DNA from: Limanda limanda | Taxonomy: Eukaryota > Chordata > Actinopteri > Pleuronectiformes > Pleuronectidae | DNA length: 64,000 bases | Assembly: GCF_963576545.1 (NCBI RefSeq) | Contig: NC_083649.1 | Location: 4,995,406 to 5,059,405, forward strand | Direction of reading: 5' to 3' | Part shown: one piece after another, positions 36,346-51,920 of the stretch | Layout of the letters: every line of letters begins with the position of its first letter | How positions within the stretch are numbered: position 1 is the first letter of the stretch | Made by a program: the position numbers and the translations under genes | The notes under the pieces: generated by a model | Databases searched by the model: none | Seen by the model: only the letters and a program-made list of their open reading frames with translations | What the model was told of the DNA's origin: nothing

Positions 36346-39300
36346 ATGTCGTTGAATTGTTGTGACAAGCGTTTCAGGGAAATCGTCAACACAAGCGCGT
36401 AAACAGCCTGAGTGAGAGTAACGTTAATAACTCCTGTGTTTGAAAATAACTTCCCGGCTCATGTTATAAGGTTTTCAGTAAAGGTTCTATGAACAGGACT
36501 AACGTTATATTGAAATAACCGATTTAAACTGTGTATCGATCAATATTCTCTATAGTTCAGTGTGTCCTGCACTCGTCAGATGCGTCAGTGTAATAATGTT
36601 GGTTGATATCGGTTGTTATTCAATATTGTTTGTCTGTGTAATATCGTTGGTTGGCTGCTGATGATGTAACAAGTGGTGTCCTCTCCCCTGTGGCTCTGTT
36701 TGGAGGCGACAGTGAAGTGACAAGGACACTTCATATCTGGGGTCGGGCCAAGGGAGAGGAAGTGGTACAGGTCCTTAACGGCTGCTGTGGTGTGTCTTAA
36801 TTCAGAGGGATGATGGTGGAGGGCGAAGGTTAAAGGTCAAGTGTGTGTGTGTGTGAGAGAGATATATTATGTTTGAGTAGGAGAGAGAATAAAATAGGCA
36901 TAGCCATCAAAAAGCTCATCAGCATATCAGTGTTTACACAAAGAAATCCCTGGGATTTGATCTGAATATATTAAAGGATGAATTATGTCTAATCTATGCA
37001 CTGATGTTTTCATTATTTAAACTGTGAGACCTTCAGTTTGTCAAATAGTCACAAAAGATATGATACAAGCATGAGGAAGAGAGCTTGGGCTATTTCACGA
37101 TTTAGCACTTTTGGAAATATGTTTATTTGCTCAGTGAGACTAGATGACCTAAATTTAAAGTTTTTTCAATTCCTGATTGATGTTAAGAAGTTATCTTTAG
37201 AGATTGTGGTAGTTTACCTTGCTTCCTGTTAATCTTAAACTATATCCTGACTCTTCACCTGCGTATTTACGGAGTTTCTCAGCGAGAACAGTTTTTTTTT
37301 ATTTTCTGCAGAATGTTGTGTTATGCCTTTAATACACAGCTTGTATCTGTAAACCAATTAATTACGAAAAGTTGTCATTTGCTGCTTAATATGAACGATT
37401 GAACAAAAGAGGAAGAATATGTGGGAAAACACACAGGCTATAAAATATTTTAAGCTATTAAATATTTATCTATTTTCTTCTCAACAAAAAGACTTTGTGT
37501 TCTTACAAAAATGCTTTAATAGATTTTTTTAAATTTAAGCTTTGAAACCTTGGATGTGTCAAAGTGAGAATAAGACGCCGGACTCTGCAGCAGTGGCTTT
37601 AACACAGAACGCTTGTTCAACATTCATCTTTTAATTTGCTGCAATTTTCCTCGCTGCCGTCCCGGAGGTGGTTTCCTGGACTCCTGCTGAAGAAGAAGAG
37701 CGTGAGGCGACTAATCACTCTGCAAAAGAGAGGGAAATAAATATCCTCAGGCCAATTCAGCTTCGCTCACACCATAACAAAATTACTAGTCTATCACCCA
37801 AATTGTCCCGGCACCTGACAGGGCTAATCGCCTCCACACATTCAGTAAATGACACCGAGGACAGATATCAAGGCTCCGCTGATAATTCTCATTTCTGCAG
37901 CTCCGTGTTGAAATGCTCAAAGCAATAACTCCTCTGCACTGAGGAGCTGTCGGGTTCCTGACATCATGTCCACGACTCCCAGAGCTCCTCTCCCCCTCCC
38001 ACTGAGGAAAATGAACAAACTACCTTCCCACTCCTTCATTTATTTAATTTAACAAGCCTCAATGAGGTGACTGAAAGAATACGCTGAGGTTCTCCCGGCT
38101 CAGGGAAGTCAGGTTGATGGAGGGCCGTCAAAAGAAAAAAGGGATTCTTGTTCCTGTGGCTAAACGTGATGGAGTTACCTGAGCTTTCTGCTGTAGGAAA
38201 TCTGTTTGGTGTTTTAATATCAGGGAACAACATGAGGAAGAAGCCATTTCAGCTTGAGGAAAATCTCCATGAGTTGGTGTCAGTGATGGACAAAAAGGGG
38301 AATTGTTGACCAAATCTGGTTTTGCAATTCTTGTTGCTCATGTTTTCCTTTTTTTTTATGTGGTCTTTGTTAAATTTCTGGATTCAGCTATTGAGAGTTC
38401 ACACACAAAAATGCAAGTTTATTCTGTATCACCAATTGTACCTAACATTGTTCTCATCTCTTTTTACATTTTTGCATCACTTCTTCTTCAAAAATCAGAT
38501 AAAATGGTTTGTTAAAGGGTTTGTTACGTTACTTTATCCCTTGTAGTTACAGGCCATTGGCATCAATCCTAAGTTCTTTCCAAAATTCAGCCATTCTTGG
38601 ATTTTGCTAGAAAAGGACATTCACTGTTTATGAATGTTTAAATGAGGAAGGACTCATTCCATTTCTCCTAGAAAACCACTGAGCTCTAAACATGTTTTGG
38701 GTGAACGTGTCCTGCCCAATGTTTCAGTGGGTTAAATATATTACAGAACATGTTCCCAGCTCTGCCCTTTTCCTTCCAAATACCAAATGTTGTCAAGATC
38801 CTCTCGACTCCGTGTAGATTTTACAGCAACACAACAGAACGTTGCCAGCTGCTCTACACAAGTTGAAGGTAAATTCATGGAACATGTGCTGTTTTCATTT
38901 CTCTTTTAACCTTTCCACAGGTTCCTGTGATGTTTTGCAGTCGCAGGTCGCACACGGTGGCTTTTTTCTCACCCTTCCATCACCTTTCTGGGGCGGAAAG
39001 AACAGCTACGAAATGAACACTTGTTGTTTGAGATGGGTTTTTCTTTTATTATTCATGGAAATGGCACAGCTGCTTTTTATGTGCTTCTTCTGTAAATTGT
39101 ATTTTCTCTATTGTATATATAAAAAAAGACATCCAACACCCCCCAGACCCTGGCAGGACCTATGGAGGCGAGAGAAGTAATAACCTACATTCTGTTTGTG
39201 CAGATAATTGGCTGTGCAACGAGAAGGAGGAGAAGAGATTTGCACAAATTGCTTCACCACGTTTCAGAGGAGATGCGACCTCTGCTCCACAGGGAAACAT

Positions 39301-39578
39301 GTCGGTGTTCCCGTCGGAACAGAAACAGACACTTTTAAACGTGAGTGTGCAAAATTTCATTCGAGGGGTTTGTGAGAGTTTCTTTATCAACACATATAAC
39401 CTGCTCCCCCCCCCACCACCCCTTACTTCAGCCTGACATCTGAGAGAAGCTGCTGACGGTGATTTATATGTTCGCAGAGGAGACGGGTGAGTGACGCCTC
39501 TCCTCCTCCTCCTGCAGATACCATCTTCTTCACACCCTTCATCTGATTGAGCGCCCGGCTCGTCCTACCTGAAGACAA
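36346..39578. other. Gene desert, no gene seen
   Basis: Open frames such as 37668-37928, 38303-38515 and 38842-39180 have no domain or splice support. A GT tract is at 36839-36856 and C-run at 39405-39413. Confidence 0.5.
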
Positions 39579-39668
39579 GTTGCGTTGGAGGCAACAACGC
39601 AACGCAGAGAAATAACGCCTGTGACTAATAACGCTTGTATTTAATATCCTCGGATTTCACTTGAGAAA
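39579..39668 (-). repeat. Hairpin-ended 69-base repeat, copy 2 (inverted)
   Basis: Bases 39600-39668 are the exact reverse complement of 32556-32624. At 39579-39603 a shorter perfect hairpin GTTGCGTTG / loop GAGGCAA / CAACGCAAC is found, with the loop in the same plus-strand orientation as in copy 1 although the rest of the repeat is inverted. Confidence 0.85.
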
Positions 39669-41074
<1,406 letters not shown>

Positions 41075-41361
41075 ATGGGTTCCCTGAAGTATAGTGTTGA
41101 TTTTTTGGCATTTTGCTGAATAGAAGTTTTCAGCCAGTGTTATCTGCAAAGTGCAAATTCAAAGAAGTTCTTTTATGATCTAAAGAAAACCAGCAGAGAC
41201 ATTTTCTGAGGCACAAATCTTTACATTTTCTCTCGGCTGCAGCTACTGCATTAAGTGTCCTTGTGTCCCGAGATCACCGGAGAAGATTTTTTAAGACAAA
41301 CTTTTGTCAAAGTGTGATATTTTATGATATTGTGTCTGCAACAGCGCCCCCTGCAGTCACA

Positions 41362-41620
41362 TCAATCAATCAATCAATCAATCAATCAAGTTTTATTTGT
41401 ATAGCCCATATTCACAAATCACAATTCGTCTCATAGGGCTTTAACATGGTGTGATATCCTCTGTCCTTTACCCTCAACAAGAGTAAGGAAAAACTACTAA
41501 AAACCTTTTTAACAGGTAAAAATATGTAGAAACCTCAGAGAGACACATGTGAGGATCCCTCTCCCAGGACGGACAGAAGTGCAATAGATGTCAAGTGTTA
41601 AGAAAACATCATCAGGATTC
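41362..41620 (-). mobile_element. Fish retrotransposon 3' end, minus copy
   Basis: Starts with a TCAA repeat and TTTTATTTGTATAGCCCATA, which is the reverse complement of the 3' end at 26040-26086. The match continues about 250 bases, through the block with CATGTGAGGATCCCTCTCCC, to about 41620. Non-coding. Confidence 0.75.
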
Positions 41621-43081
<1,461 letters not shown>

Positions 43082-43189
43082 TCAGTTCTGAATAACTCAT
43101 TCTAATGCGTCAAATCCAAGTATCCGTTGTGTAGTTGAGATCATAACGATGTTCCTGACTTGTGGAAACATCAACATGTGACAGTCGTG

Positions 43190-43625
43190 AGGCTGATCCG
43201 TAGACTGAAAATAAAGATGGACGATGTGTTTCCACTTCCTGCCATCGGACAAAACTGAAGCCAAAATATCCCAGGATTCCAGGGGGCAGCCATCTTGGTT
43301 CTTTGGAGGCAGGGTCTGCACATCGGTGAATGTGGAGTGGAACTGGTCTCTACTTGTTTTTATAGCATCAAATAACTAATTAAAACCAAACTAACATGAA
43401 ACACAAACACTTGAACAAGTACTACCTAATATGACAGAACCCATCTTTGAGGAAAAACTGTTATTAAATGTCCACTTTCACTTTTGTTTATGTCCCATCC
43501 ACTATCATGGGGGAGGCAGGATTTAGGACCTGTACTGCTGCCAGCCACCAGGGGGAGATCCAGATGATTTGGCTTCACTATGTGCAGCGTCCATCTTTAT
43601 TCATCTTTTTCTATGGGTTGGATTA
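43190..43625 (-). mobile_element. Longest copy of a scattered short-element family
   Basis: Contains in order: GACTGAAAATAAAGATGGAC; CCAAAATATCCCAGGATTCC; AATAACTAATTAAAACC; GGGGGAGGCAGGATTTAGGA; GCCAGCCACCAGGGGGAGAT; GTCCATCTTTATTCATC. Pieces of the same order recur on one strand or the other at about 21270-21350, 26612-26705, 39842-39920, 40060-40105, 40365-40435, 54450-54500, 56885-57130, 58505-58690 and 62405-62465. No coding capacity; probably an old MITE or SINE. Confidence 0.6.
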
Positions 43626-45625
43626 TTCTAATTATTAAATGAAGTTCAGTGTTCCATCCTATTTCAATGCACAACCACCAAAGATTGTAGGAGAAATGAC
43701 AGGATGACTCACCTGACAGATATTCCCTCCGTCATGTGTTCTTCAACTCAGGTTTTCTTCAGAGATGTTCTTCAGTGTGACCCGGGAACAAACCTCCCTG
43801 ATCTTCCTGCCGCTGACTGCTTTTGTTATGATACTCACAGACAGCTGACCCTGCTCATGCATTCTTAATGGGGGGCTTCTGGAAAATGATGACACCCGCT
43901 GGATATTCAAACAGTGTCGGCCCTTGTCTTGTGTCAGATGTTATTCTCATCAATCAAGCTGTCGGACCGCAGCAGCCGCTGGACACGATCAACCTCTCAC
44001 TCCGTCTCGGTGGCTGCTTTGGGTCCTAATCGTAGATTTTGTAGGTTGTTAACGGAGTTTTGAGTTCTAACTAAGATAACAAGTCCATGTGAGTGGGTTT
44101 TTCTTTTTGTCCCTGCAGGAAAAAACACAAACACGTCAAGCAGAAGAATTGTGTAAATACCGAAAAGTACAAACAAAATAATCTAGTGACATATTCACAA
44201 TTCTTGCCAAAACGCCACCAGAGCAGTTGCACAGGAGTAAATGAGGGTGAGTCAGTTTCACTTCTGCGTTACTTTGCAACTGAAGTAGAGATGAATTGCA
44301 TTTTTTTCCAAAAGTTAAATGTACTTTGCAGCGTGGGCCGTGAGCGGAAACATCATTTTGTCAATCAGCAGCGCAAAGTAGCAACGTAGGCATCTCTGTA
44401 AAATTACTGATTCTTCCTCAGGATCAAATCCACGAGATTTAATCAAAATGCCAGCGTCTGAGTTCCTGCGTTCTATCTGACTACGGGCTCTCTGGTTATT
44501 GACAGCGAGAATTACGCTTCTCTTTCTGGAATTCTCTGAGGGAGGAGTGAACGAGTGGAAGTGGACTGGCACTAAATGACTGAGAGATCAAGGAGGCTCC
44601 GGCGCCACGGAGGGAGGCGAACGGCAGAGTACTGATCGGACTGAGACATTCATGTTTTCAAATGGATATTTCTCCTCGCTTGAGTGAAGTTTCCAATTTT
44701 AGCTGTCGGCTCAGTTCAGAGGATGTTATCTGGAGTGAGTAAATAAGACTCGAAGGGATAAAGGTGGAGTTTGCATGTGTGTGTGTTTGCTGTTTGACTG
44801 CAGTGCACGACCAGAGCTTCAGTGTTCTTCAGGAGAATAATACGAGAGCTCTGCAGAAAGACTGAGAGTCTGCAGCCGTGATAACTGTGAGGTCATTTTG
44901 CAGGTATGATGCTTATGATTAAACTCCTTCAGATGAATCATCTCCTCCACACCCACTACTTCCCTAATGATGACACGTTATATAAGATAAACATACAGGA
45001 ATTACACAATTAAAATATACACATCCCCAAGTAAAAGCTCTATTACAACCTCCTTCAAATTAAGAATAAATAAATTCCAATATCTTCAGACACAGATTAT
45101 TAATGAGAAGCAGCTTGAAGGTAAAGAAATGCATCTGAGAGAAATGTTTACTATGTTCACCACTACTTTAGATTGATAGCGTGCTAAAATGTACACTTAA
45201 TATATCTGAGTTTCATTATATTTGCAGGAATTTGCTCACAAACCAAAGTACCGAAAGGACTTGGCCTGAAAATGGCGTCTTTAAAGTTGAATGATGCTAG
45301 TTTCTACTACGAGTCGGACTAGCACCTGCACCCCGGACCCAACATTCCTTTATCATCCTGTTTGAACCGACCTCATATCAGTGAACCCTGATGCCCCCCG
45401 AGTTAAACCCTGGAGTCCAAACCCTGCTCAGCCTGAATAAAATCCAAATCTGGACCTGAGCCTCAACACAAACTCTACAAGTCCAGTCCCAGGAAATAAC
45501 CTGAATGACGTTGGTAATGAAGCCATTATAACTGTCTTCTTAACAGATGAATACAGTACATTTATTAGGCTCGTTCTGAATACACCCATACAAACTGACA
45601 GGAAACAGATGAGTCACCCTGTTTT
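43626..45625. other. Intergenic DNA, no gene seen
   Basis: No domain-bearing frame, repeat family or RNA gene recognised. Confidence 0.5.
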
Positions 45626-48766
<3,141 letters not shown>

Positions 48767-48772
48767 TTTATT
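48767..48772 (-). terminator. Possible polyA signal of the TRIM gene
   Basis: TTTATT on plus, AATAAA on minus, about 690 bases past the TRIM stop codon. Confidence 0.4.
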
Positions 48773-49456
48773 AAAATTGCAGTTACATTTTTCACCTTTT
48801 CAGCTGAGGAGGTGGAGAAGAAAACAAAGCTGAAACAATGCAGTCATTTTTAAAAACAGCATGAAAAAGATATCACAAAAAAAACACTATAGGTGTTTTC
48901 CCATGGGCAAGTCTACGGGACATGCACCCACACATCATTCTGAAAAACCCAAGAAAAGCTGAAGTTTTGAATTTCATGCCACGTGTTGAAAAGGATTCAT
49001 TTGGATAACCTCTGCAGCGCGGGTAAAGGTAAAGAGACTTGTTAAAATGTTTTATAGAGCCAGGCTGTGACAGAGTCCAGCCTGACACATGAAAGTTGTT
49101 TGCACAACACATACCACAGGGTGTGGTCCACAAAACAAAGGCTCCCTCTTGTGGATGTGCATCAGTTTTCAGATTGCACTTGTTCTGCAAGGAGAAATGT
49201 GAAAGCTTCACCGAAGCTTCTGCAGCTTAAAGCAACGAGCAGTGAGATGCAACATGGGTCCAGCTCAACAAACTTAAACATCAACACAACAACCAATGAG
49301 AGGACGTCATAGTGCCGCCCGTCAGGAATGATTGACAGCTGATCTCTGTGCGGAGCAGGAACGTCACCACGACGAACTTTGATCAACAAACATGGAGACA
49401 AAAGAAGTTAAAGATTTACACACAGAATCTAAATCACTGCTTTTAATGACTCGAGT

Positions 49457-51139
49457 CTATTTGAGTTTACAGAACTCAGCTGTGTATTTAGGCCAAACCC
49501 AAACTCCAGCATAGAGAGGCTGAGTGAATGTGGTCTGGACTCTGTGGAGGAGAGTCATGGTGTCAGAGACGCTGTAGAAGGACAGAAAACCTGCACTGTG
49601 ATCCAGGTACACTCCTACTCTGGAGGACACAGGACCTGACACTGGAGTCTCGATGCTGTTGTAATGAAAGTTATAACTGTCTCCATCACAATATAATGAC
49701 CAAGATTTATCGCTGAATCCAAATCTACATTCACGTGAGCCTCCTGCTCTGCTGATATTCTTGTATGTGACTGCTACACCAACTCCTCCCGCCCCCAGCC
49801 CCACCTCCACCTCCACCTCCCAGTAACAAGGTCCAGTCAGACTCTCTCTACTCAGGACCTGATACCTACCAGTGAATCTGTCTGGATGATAAGAATAAGA
49901 CTGATCTTCACTCATACATGCTACTTTTCTGTTTCCCTCAGATAATAACAGACGTCTGTGTACTGTGTTTGGATCCAGTGTGATTTCCTGTGAATATCTT
50001 AAGAAGTCAGCTCTGGTCTCTGGCTCTGGTTGTGGCAGTAAAACATCCACTCGAGACACAATCTGTAAAATCTCTGTCTCTGTCTCACTCAGAATGTCCT
50101 GTAGTCGACCTCTGACCTGTGACACAGCTGCTGTCACGTCCTCAAAGTCCCTCAGAGGACGGATCCTGAAGCTGGATGAGTGTGTAGATCCACTGAGTGG
50201 TGACAGTGAGGGGTAGTTGTGTAGAAACTGGTTGTGATCCTCTGTGTCTGAGAGCTGCTTCAGTTCATGGTCTTTCCTCTTCAGCTCAGTGATCTCCTGC
50301 TCCAGTATCTCCTGAAGCTCTCTGACTCGACTCACTTCAGTTTCCTGCTGGGATCTGATCTGCTGCTCCACATCAGAGCTTCTTTTCTCCAGCAGACGGA
50401 TCAGCTCAGTGAAGATCTTCTCACTGTCCTCCACTGCTTTATCAGCAGAGCCATTGACGGCCTCCTCCTCCTGTTGAAGCAGCTTCACGTCTTTCTCTGT
50501 GTCCTGGAGTCTCTGCTTGATTGTTTGTCTCTTCAGCCCGAGCTCTCTCTGCCTCTCAGTCCTTTCTGCTGCAGCTGACACTGTGTCGTGGTCTTTATGT
50601 TCCTCCACAGAGCAGAGATAACAGATACACTGCTGATCAGTGCGGCAGAATATCTTCATCACCTCGTCGTGACGAGAGCAGATGTTCTCCTGGAGTTTCT
50701 CCGAGGGCTCCACCAGCTTGTGCCTCTTCAATGGAGCTGACTGAAGATGACGCTGGAGGTGTTTTTCACAATAAGAGGCCAAACAATTCAAACAGGACTT
50801 GAGAGCTTTCAGTTTTCTCCCAGTGCAGACATCACAGACCACATCTTCAGGTCCAGCATAGCAGTGATCAGCAGGAGCAGCTTGGAGTCCAGTCTTCTTC
50901 AGCTCCTCCACTAAATCAGCTAACATGGTGCTTGTCTCCAGGACAGGCCTCGGTGTGAAGGTCTGTCTACACTGACGGCAGCTGTAGCTTCCTCTCTCCT
51001 CCTCTTTGTCCCAGTGGGTGTTAATACAGCTCTTACAGTAGCTGTGTCCACAGACAGTAGTCACCGGATCCTTCAGTAGATCCAGACAGAACGAACAGCA
51101 GAATCTTTGTCTGTCCTGTTGAATTTCTTGCTGCGCCAT
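49457..51139 (-). CDS. finTRIM/TRIM16-like E3 ubiquitin ligase, single exon, 560 aa
   Basis: Uninterrupted minus-strand frame from ATG at 51139 to TAG at 49459-49457. RING finger C3HC4 at residues 15-57 (C15, C18, C30, H32, C35, C38, C54, C57); a first B-box-like zinc site from C102; B-box 2 at 154-184 (C154, H157, C165, D168, C173, C176, H181, H184); coiled coil about 190-310; PRY-SPRY about 378-560 with LDPNTVHRRL and YWEVEVEV. All zinc ligands are present, so it is probably active. The RING would recruit an E2 enzyme, the SPRY would bind the target. This family is greatly expanded in teleosts and includes virus- and interferon-induced members. The frame is open 27 codons further upstream, but MAQQ is the standard start of the family. 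On the minus strand GTTTCTGTTCAG (to about 51182) could be the acceptor of a 5'UTR intron. I cannot name the exact orthologue. Confidence 0.92.
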   Translation of the reverse strand: MAQQEIQQDRQRFCCSFCLDLLKDPVTTVCGHSYCKSCINTHWDKEEERGSYSCRQCRQTFTPRPVLETSTMLADLVEELKKTGLQAAPADHCYAGPEDVVCDVCTGRKLKALKSCLNCLASYCEKHLQRHLQSAPLKRHKLVEPSEKLQENICSRHDEVMKIFCRTDQQCICYLCSVEEHKDHDTVSAAAERTERQRELGLKRQTIKQRLQDTEKDVKLLQQEEEAVNGSADKAVEDSEKIFTELIRLLEKRSSDVEQQIRSQQETEVSRVRELQEILEQEITELKRKDHELKQLSDTEDHNQFLHNYPSLSPLSGSTHSSSFRIRPLRDFEDVTAAVSQVRGRLQDILSETETEILQIVSRVDVLLPQPEPETRADFLRYSQEITLDPNTVHRRLLLSEGNRKVACMSEDQSYSYHPDRFTGRYQVLSRESLTGPCYWEVEVEVGLGAGGVGVAVTYKNISRAGGSRECRFGFSDKSWSLYCDGDSYNFHYNSIETPVSGPVSSRVGVYLDHSAGFLSFYSVSDTMTLLHRVQTTFTQPLYAGVWVWPKYTAEFCKLK

Positions 51140-51844
51140 TTCAGCTGCTCCGAGTGACTGTTGAACAGTTTCACTTCCTCTGAACAGAAACAGATCTCTG
51201 CTCCTCCCTCTCTCGTTCACCTCCTGTCACATTCAGCTCACAACAGCACAGGTTGTAAGATTCACATTCTTCAAAATTTCCAGAAAAGTTAACGAATCTT
51301 TTCAATGGAATAAAAACCAACTTACAAAGTGCTTCACAAATGAAAAACACAAGCAAAAATACATTAAAACACACGTATGAAAGAGTCAAAGTGTAAAAAC
51401 AGAAATGTAATCATGACCACACTTTAAAAAACTAGAATTAGATCAAATCGTGGTACGATAACAGCAGGTTTGAAGTTTGGATTTGAAGGAAGCTTCTGAC
51501 TCAGCCTGCTTTGTTTCCTCAGGTTGTTTCAGAGTCTCAGACTCTTATTTCTAAATCTCTGTCGCCCTCAGTGTGAAGCTGAGCTGTTACACCAGCACAT
51601 GCAGCCAGAGATGATACAGACTCACAGCGAAGTTAATGGAGTTCTGAAGAAGAACAATGACAAAGAGAAAAGGAACCATGTCAACAACTGTTCATCTTCT
51701 ATCAAAGAAAATGATAAACTGCTCAAATTGTTTTTATATAATACATGTGACACCAAAATTCTGTCTGTTCTGAACCAGTTAGATGAATTTTGTCTGTGAT
51801 GGAGCAAAATAATTGATCCCAGTCGTCAGGAACCAGCAGCAAAG
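51140..51844. other. TRIM 5' flank
   Basis: Likely 5'UTR and promoter of the minus-strand TRIM gene. The open frame at 51524-51799 has no recognised domain. Confidence 0.45.
51169..51178 (-). promoter_or_regulatory. ETS-IRF composite element (GGAAGTGAAA) upstream of the TRIM start
   Basis: The minus strand reads GGAAGTGAAACT 30 bases before the ATG: GGAA-NN-GAAA is the ETS/IRF composite site and is close to an ISRE (GAAANNGAAACT). It fits an immune-inducible gene, but may lie inside the 5'UTR and needs functional proof. Confidence 0.35.
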
Positions 51845-51920
51845 TCTCGGTGCAGGTCTGTCTCCACTGAGGGCAGCTGGAGCTTCCTCTCTCATCCTCT
51901 TGGTCCCAGTGGGTTTTTAT
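51845..51920 (-). pseudogene. Decayed RING fragment of a second TRIM gene
   Basis: About 76 bases matching the RING part of the TRIM gene (compare 50949-51027) at close to nine bases in ten. Shared strings include AGGTCTGTCT, CACTGA, GGCAGCTG, AGCTTCCTCTCTC and GTCCCAGTGGGT. Same strand as the intact gene. Two bases are missing and the cysteine at the last RING pair reads tryptophan, so it is broken. Nothing of the B-box or SPRY is seen next to it. Confidence 0.8.

Noticed and set aside
51139..51220. 27-residue N-terminal extension of the TRIM protein
   Set aside because: The family starts with MAQQ; the upstream part includes an acceptor-like site and an ETS-IRF motif, so is more likely leader or intron.
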